From: Rostratula benghalensis
Taxonomy: Eukaryota; Chordata; Aves; Charadriiformes; Rostratulidae
DNA: 64,000 nucleotides
Direction: 5' to 3'
NCBI GenBank assembly: GCA_013399305.1
Contig: VXAI01000163.1
Location: 985,959 to 1,049,958, forward strand
Shown here: positions 60,001-64,000 of the stretch, piece by piece
How positions within the stretch are numbered: the first letter of the stretch is position 1
Layout: each line of letters begins with the position of its first letter
The notes under the pieces: model-generated
What the model saw: the letters and a program-made list of their open reading frames with translations, nothing else
The model's database searches: none
Told to the model about the DNA's origin: nothing
Translations under genes and position numbers: made by a program

Positions 60001-63000
60001 GGACTGGATGATCTTTCAAGGTCCCTTCCAATCCCTGATAGTCTGTGATTCTGTGGTACATTTTAATTTGTATTTACTAAAAGCTGTTTATATCACACAC
60101 AGAAAACATTAATTCAAACTGTTTTTTCAAACACGCAAAATATACCTCCTGATTTATTAGGATCAGGAGAACATGAATCTTTCTTGTCAGCAACCGCACC
60201 CCTCTCTGCCCAACTTCAGGGGAGCAAGATCACGCCTGCAGTGATCTCTCCATACTCAAAAACTCGGTTTAGTGGAGTAATTCTCTACCTAACATCAAGA
60301 GAGAACCAGCTCGTGTGTTTTGCTGCTTCGGTTTTGCCCGGCCAGCAGAGATAACGCAATGGCAAGAGGTGGCTGAACAGTTGAGTCTGCGCACAGGCAG
60401 CAGATGGGCCGTGCAGAAATGGGACACTTCAAACAGCACTGTTTGTGCAATTTAAGCAGCCTTCATGCCACAGGGAATACCCTCTGCTGCACCATCACTT
60501 GGAACGCCAAGACAAAGAACAGATACCCAGTAAAAGTTAATACAGGCTTCTGCATTAAAAAAAAAAAAACAAAAACAAAAAACCCAACCAAAACCAAACG
60601 AATAAACCCAACCTTTGTGAAGACGTTTGAAATACAGTGTCACTAATGAAATGACACTGAAAGTTACTGACATGTAAGTAGGTTAAATTGATTTGCTGGT
60701 TGTTATAATTTATAAATTTATAATTTGTGTTTTCTCTGTTTCTGATACACAAAAGTGTGCAAATTTATTTTCTGTGAATGCCATGGTTAAGCAATCAGAT
60801 CAGACTGGATGAAGTCCCTTCCTCGCAGGTTCAATCTTATTTCCAACAAACTGCCAGAGTTGCCAGAATACAGATGACTGGGCAGATTTAGTCTTGTGTC
60901 AAACTGCTAAATTCATGCAGTGAGGTAACGAACATAAAACCTGAAGAAACTTTTATAGATTCTTCTCTCCCTCTTCTAGAGAAGAGAGAATTACTAGAAA
61001 ATTAGCAAATACTGGCCGTAGTGCTTATTAAAAACCAAACCTTAAGCAGGAACAATTCCATGTAGAAGTACTGTGTTTGTATATAGTTGTGAAGGAAGGA
61101 TTTTGCAAACCTCGATATTATTTACAACAGCTGAGAATACAGAAGAGAAAAAAATCAGTGAAGTTGTAACTCCTTGATTTCTAACTGTAAGCACTGGACT
61201 GATAAAGAGAAGAAAGAAAATCATTCTCATGGTAAAAAGCTCCTATGTAAATTGAAATTCAGTAAAGGACTCGCATAAAACAGCTATGCTGCCAGTTCAT
61301 TCTTAAGCTGTACTTCCCAGACTGTGAAAAACTGAGCCCCAATTTATATTGTTGAATATAAATACTCAGTATTTTTCTTTGCTTCCATACATTTGGCCTA
61401 CACCTTCTCTAAAGTAAAATATTCATTAAACAGCATTTCCTTGGTCCACTATGTAATGGCCAAATGTTGAGAACAACCATTTAAAAAAGGTACCTGTTGA
61501 GCTTGCTGTGGTTGTGGCTCCAAAGTTAAAGCCTGAACTTGGCGCATTGGTACTGCTGGCTCCTGAACCAGAGAGAAATGAAGTGAGAGCCGGGCCGGTG
61601 CTGGAAGATGTGGTTGCTGGTTTGCTTTCTTGGGAGAAGCCAAATGACTGAGATGCTGCAGATTCAGCAGAATTGCCAAAAACAGAGCTGCTCACAGTGT
61701 TGCTGGGTTGTCCAAACACAAAGGGAGCGGGAACTGGCTGAGGATTTGAGGAAGAGATGGCACTGCCAAACACACTGCCGCTGTTGGCTGAAGTGGTGGG
61801 TACGGCTGTGCTGGAGGAACTTGAGCTCAAGAAGCTGAAGGATGGCTTTGCTGCTCCTTGATCTGAAAGGAAGAACAGCACATAAACCACCACAGAAATG
61901 CCAAAGTACAGCAGATGGATTTCTGTTCAATCACCATACAAAGAGCAATCCCGAATGACACCTAAACTACAATCCCAGCTACTGTTGCTTATGTAAGACC
62001 CAGATTTAGTGTGTTAATCACTGCCATCCACAATTAAAGGAATGGAAGAATTGTGAAGAACACAGACACCACTGCAGTCAGAGCTTCATTGGTTACAAAC
62101 CCTAGGCATTGGCTGTCGTTACCTGAACCAGTACTAAGCAGGACTCCTGAACTCTTCAAACAAAGCTGTATTTCAGGTTGACATCAATCACCTGTAACAG
62201 TTTTATGGCTTTGCTCAATGGAGTATTGAAAAACACAGTCATACAGCTTGTTTGAAAATACAGCCCTGTGCCTAAAGCTTCCAGCCAAGCAAAGCTTACC
62301 ATCCTCCAGCCTAACTCTCCCAAGCTTAAGTTCATTGTACTTCAGCACCTGCAAGAACTGCTTTTTAGGAGCAGTAGAGAACAACCCTCCTTTAAGAGCA
62401 TTGTTAGGAAGCACTGAGTGCAGTTTTACACACTTAGAATAGAGCTGTCTTTTAAAGTCAGTCATTCTTCACCTTTCCCTAAGTTGCTGGTCTAATTCTC
62501 CTTAATTTGTGAACATGTTTTCAATTCCCCACTATCTTTTTTTCCCCCAGCAGTTACAGCCCCTTTTCATCTACACCATTTTTAAGGGACTATACCATTC
62601 TTCAGAATGCCTGTTAAAATTTTCTTTTTGCACAAGGTGCTTCATCAAATTTCCATAAATAAACCAAACTCCAGAACTTCACCTGGCAGGTAAAAAACCA
62701 CAAACTGTATAACCCAACTTCAAAACCACTTCTCCCCCCACACATCTCCACTCCCCCAAAGCCCACAATCTTCCAAAACCCTGTCTGTTCAGTACCAGTT
62801 CAACCTAAGAACACTGTGATTAACAACAGTATGACCCTATATATTGCTTTTATTAGGGTTACTTACTGATGTCCTTTTCCATATCACTTCAGAAGCTAGA
62901 AACTAATTCTGTTCTCTAAAACACAGTTGTGCTAAGTCACGCTAAGTCACGCAAATGGAATTTAACTGCTGGAATTTTTCAACACAGCGATCACCAGTGA

Positions 63001-64000
63001 AGAACTGTTATCTTCCACTGCAGACTTTCAACAAATTAAAGGAACATGAAAGTGTATCCTATCAGTGAAATGATTTTTATACCTTTGTAGCAGTAGAGAA
63101 CCAGCAGTACATCATGCAGCACAGCTCCAAGTTCACGGGAATAAGATATTCCCCTCTTTTATTCCCTTTCACTATGAAAAACAACGCTAGTGCGAGGCCT
63201 CTATACTGCACCATGCTATAGATTTTATCACCAGCTGTGCTCTCACCACTGAGACAATACAACTTCTGTGTTCATATGAGAAATGATATAGGTTCCTTAT
63301 GGTGTGGCAATTCTTTTGGCTAAACCTAGTGTTAAAACTCATTGAAGTCTAAAGAGGACTTGCTACCTACTGTCTACACACCAACCAGAACTAAAGGCTG
63401 GCTGCAGGTAGTAATTAAGCCTTTCCTGAAGCTCTAGTGCATAAATATATCTAATCCCATAGATTATGTCCAGTATGGCTTCAGAGGAAGTATTTGGTGG
63501 ACACGAACAGACAAGTGAAGACAAAAGATGTTCCATTTACCTGAAGTACTGGTTTGTGCCCCAAATGCAAAAGACGGCTTTGCCTGATCGGTTTCCTTCT
63601 CTGATGGTTTGACGAAACTAAAATTGAATACAGGTTTTGCTGTGCTCTCCTCTTTGGTATGCTCAGCCGTCCCAGCTGAAAAGACAGGTTGTACCTTTGA
63701 CTCTTCATTGTCAGCTTTCTTTCCAAACACTAACGGAGCAGCAGAAGCGACCGAGTCCTGTTTCTCTTCTGTCCTTCCCAAAACAAACTGTGAGGCAGGC
63801 GCAGACTCCACACTGCCAAAAGAGAAGCTTCCCTTCGTTGAAAGAGTTTCATCCTTTTTCTCATCTGACTTCTTAAATGCAAGAGCAGGTGATGCTACCT
63901 CCTTTTCTGTCACAGTTACAAAAGCGAAGCCACTGGCTCTGGTTTTGTTCTCATTGGTAGCTATGGAAGAAGTAGAACTCGTGCCAAAACCAAAGCCTCC
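57000..64000 (-). CDS. NUP153: NUP153, nucleoporin of the nuclear basket (C-terminal FG region, 5 exons)
   Basis: NUP153 sits on the nuclear side of the pore; its C-terminal FG repeats bind transport receptors. On the minus strand the exons are 64000-63541 (continues beyond the window), 61862-61494, 59263-58991, 57710-57551 and 57084-57000, with AG/GT borders and compatible phases. They give 448 residues plus stop. I count about 19 FG dipeptides, among them FSFG, FVFG, FNFG, FLFG, FQFG and FTFG, in Ser/Thr/Ala/Pro-rich spacers. The protein ends [12 protein letters not shown], a basic tail conserved with human. The zinc fingers and N-terminal pore-anchoring region lie upstream. The human protein, from memory, has 1475 residues, so this is roughly the last third. 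Confidence 0.96.
57085..57550 (-). other. NUP153: NUP153 intron
   Basis: The last intron, 466 bp. No repeat was recognised. Confidence 0.9.
57551..57710 (-). CDS. NUP153: NUP153 coding exon with the FTFG motif
   Basis: This 160-nt exon encodes [37 protein letters not shown] and [15 protein letters not shown]. In human NUP153 the FTFG-containing segment is the published contact for the HIV-1 capsid; it is conserved here. Acceptor atctccccag, donor gtaaga. Confidence 0.95.
57711..58990 (-). other. NUP153: NUP153 intron
   Basis: 1.3 kb, AT-rich, no recognised element. Confidence 0.9.
58991..59263 (-). CDS. NUP153: NUP153 coding exon (dense FG repeats)
   Basis: This 273-nt exon carries seven FG motifs in 91 residues (FLFGSG, AFGAS, AFGQS, SFGSL, AFGSV, VFGQQ, GFGSG). 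It is G/C-richer than the exons around it. Acceptor gttcccccag, donor gtgagt. Confidence 0.95.
59264..61493 (-). other. NUP153: NUP153 intron with CR1 insertion
   Basis: 2.2 kb, containing one CR1 copy (59540-60056) opposite to NUP153 transcription and an A/C-rich stretch at 60557-60600. The rest is unassigned. Confidence 0.9.
59540..60056 (+). mobile_element. CR1 LINE 3' fragment (0.5 kb)
   Basis: It reads [38 protein letters not shown] and [20 protein letters not shown] in one open frame, followed by the CR1 tail ggatgatctttcaaggtccc ... gtctgtgattctgtgg. The open frame over about 145 codons suggests a younger insertion than the other copies here. It is 5' truncated, so it cannot move on its own. 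Confidence 0.95.
61494..61862 (-). CDS. NUP153: NUP153 coding exon (FG repeats)
   Basis: This 369-nt exon encodes [54 protein letters not shown] and [14 protein letters not shown]. Acceptor (minus strand) tttcag, donor gtacct. Confidence 0.95.
61863..63540 (-). other. NUP153: NUP153 intron, 1.7 kb
   Basis: AT-rich intron with a tandem 10-bp repeat (gctaagtcac twice) at 62931-62950. No mobile element was recognised. Confidence 0.9.
63541..64000 (-). CDS. NUP153: NUP153 coding exon, 3' part of a large FG exon
   Basis: The frame is open from the window edge through [19 protein letters not shown], a Lys/Glu-rich segment ([20 protein letters not shown]), then [14 protein letters not shown] and [14 protein letters not shown]. 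It ends in phase 1 at gtaaat. The exon start is beyond 64000. Confidence 0.94.

Noticed and set aside
1..64000. CRISPR arrays, bacterial operons, tRNA or rRNA genes
   Set aside because: No regularly spaced repeats with unique spacers, no cloverleaf or rRNA sequence recognised, and the gene structure is plainly that of an animal nuclear genome.

Overview
The window looks like a segment of a bird nuclear genome. Split genes have GT-AG introns. The repeats are chicken-repeat-1 (CR1) LINEs with ATTCTGTG-type 3' tails, plus a solo LTR of a type common in birds. The gene order CAP2 > FAM8A1 > < NUP153 is the one I know from human chromosome 6p22. I cannot name the species from sequence alone.

Positions 1-36955 hold the 3' three quarters of CAP2 on the + strand. 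Ten coding exons at 4749-35767 encode 403 residues ending at a stop codon, covering part of the helical folded domain, the proline-rich linker, the WH2 motif and the complete C-terminal CARP domain. The N-terminal coding exons lie before position 1. The large introns carry CR1 pieces, a (TTCCC)n array of about 130 bp and simple repeats.

Positions 36956-44180 are intergenic, with two CR1 fragments, a solo LTR with a probable target-site duplication, and one exon-like segment that I cannot assign. Positions 44183-54480 hold FAM8A1 on the + strand: a CpG-island promoter and first exon, then four short, strongly conserved exons coding for the RDD membrane domain. A perfect NRF1-type site lies just before the best start codon.

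Positions 55955-64000 hold the last five coding exons of NUP153 on the - strand (448 residues of the FG-repeat tail plus stop) and its 3'UTR. FAM8A1 and NUP153 are tail to tail, about 1.5 kb apart.

The three genes do not form one pathway: CAP2 acts on actin turnover, FAM8A1 in ER protein quality control, and NUP153 at the nuclear-pore basket. They are neighbours by conserved synteny. I found no CRISPR array, operon, tRNA or rRNA, and no sign of a new multi-gene system. The most unusual signals are the AAGGG-type repeat, the unassigned exon-like segment, an ancient reverse-transcriptase fossil and the start-codon arrangement of FAM8A1.
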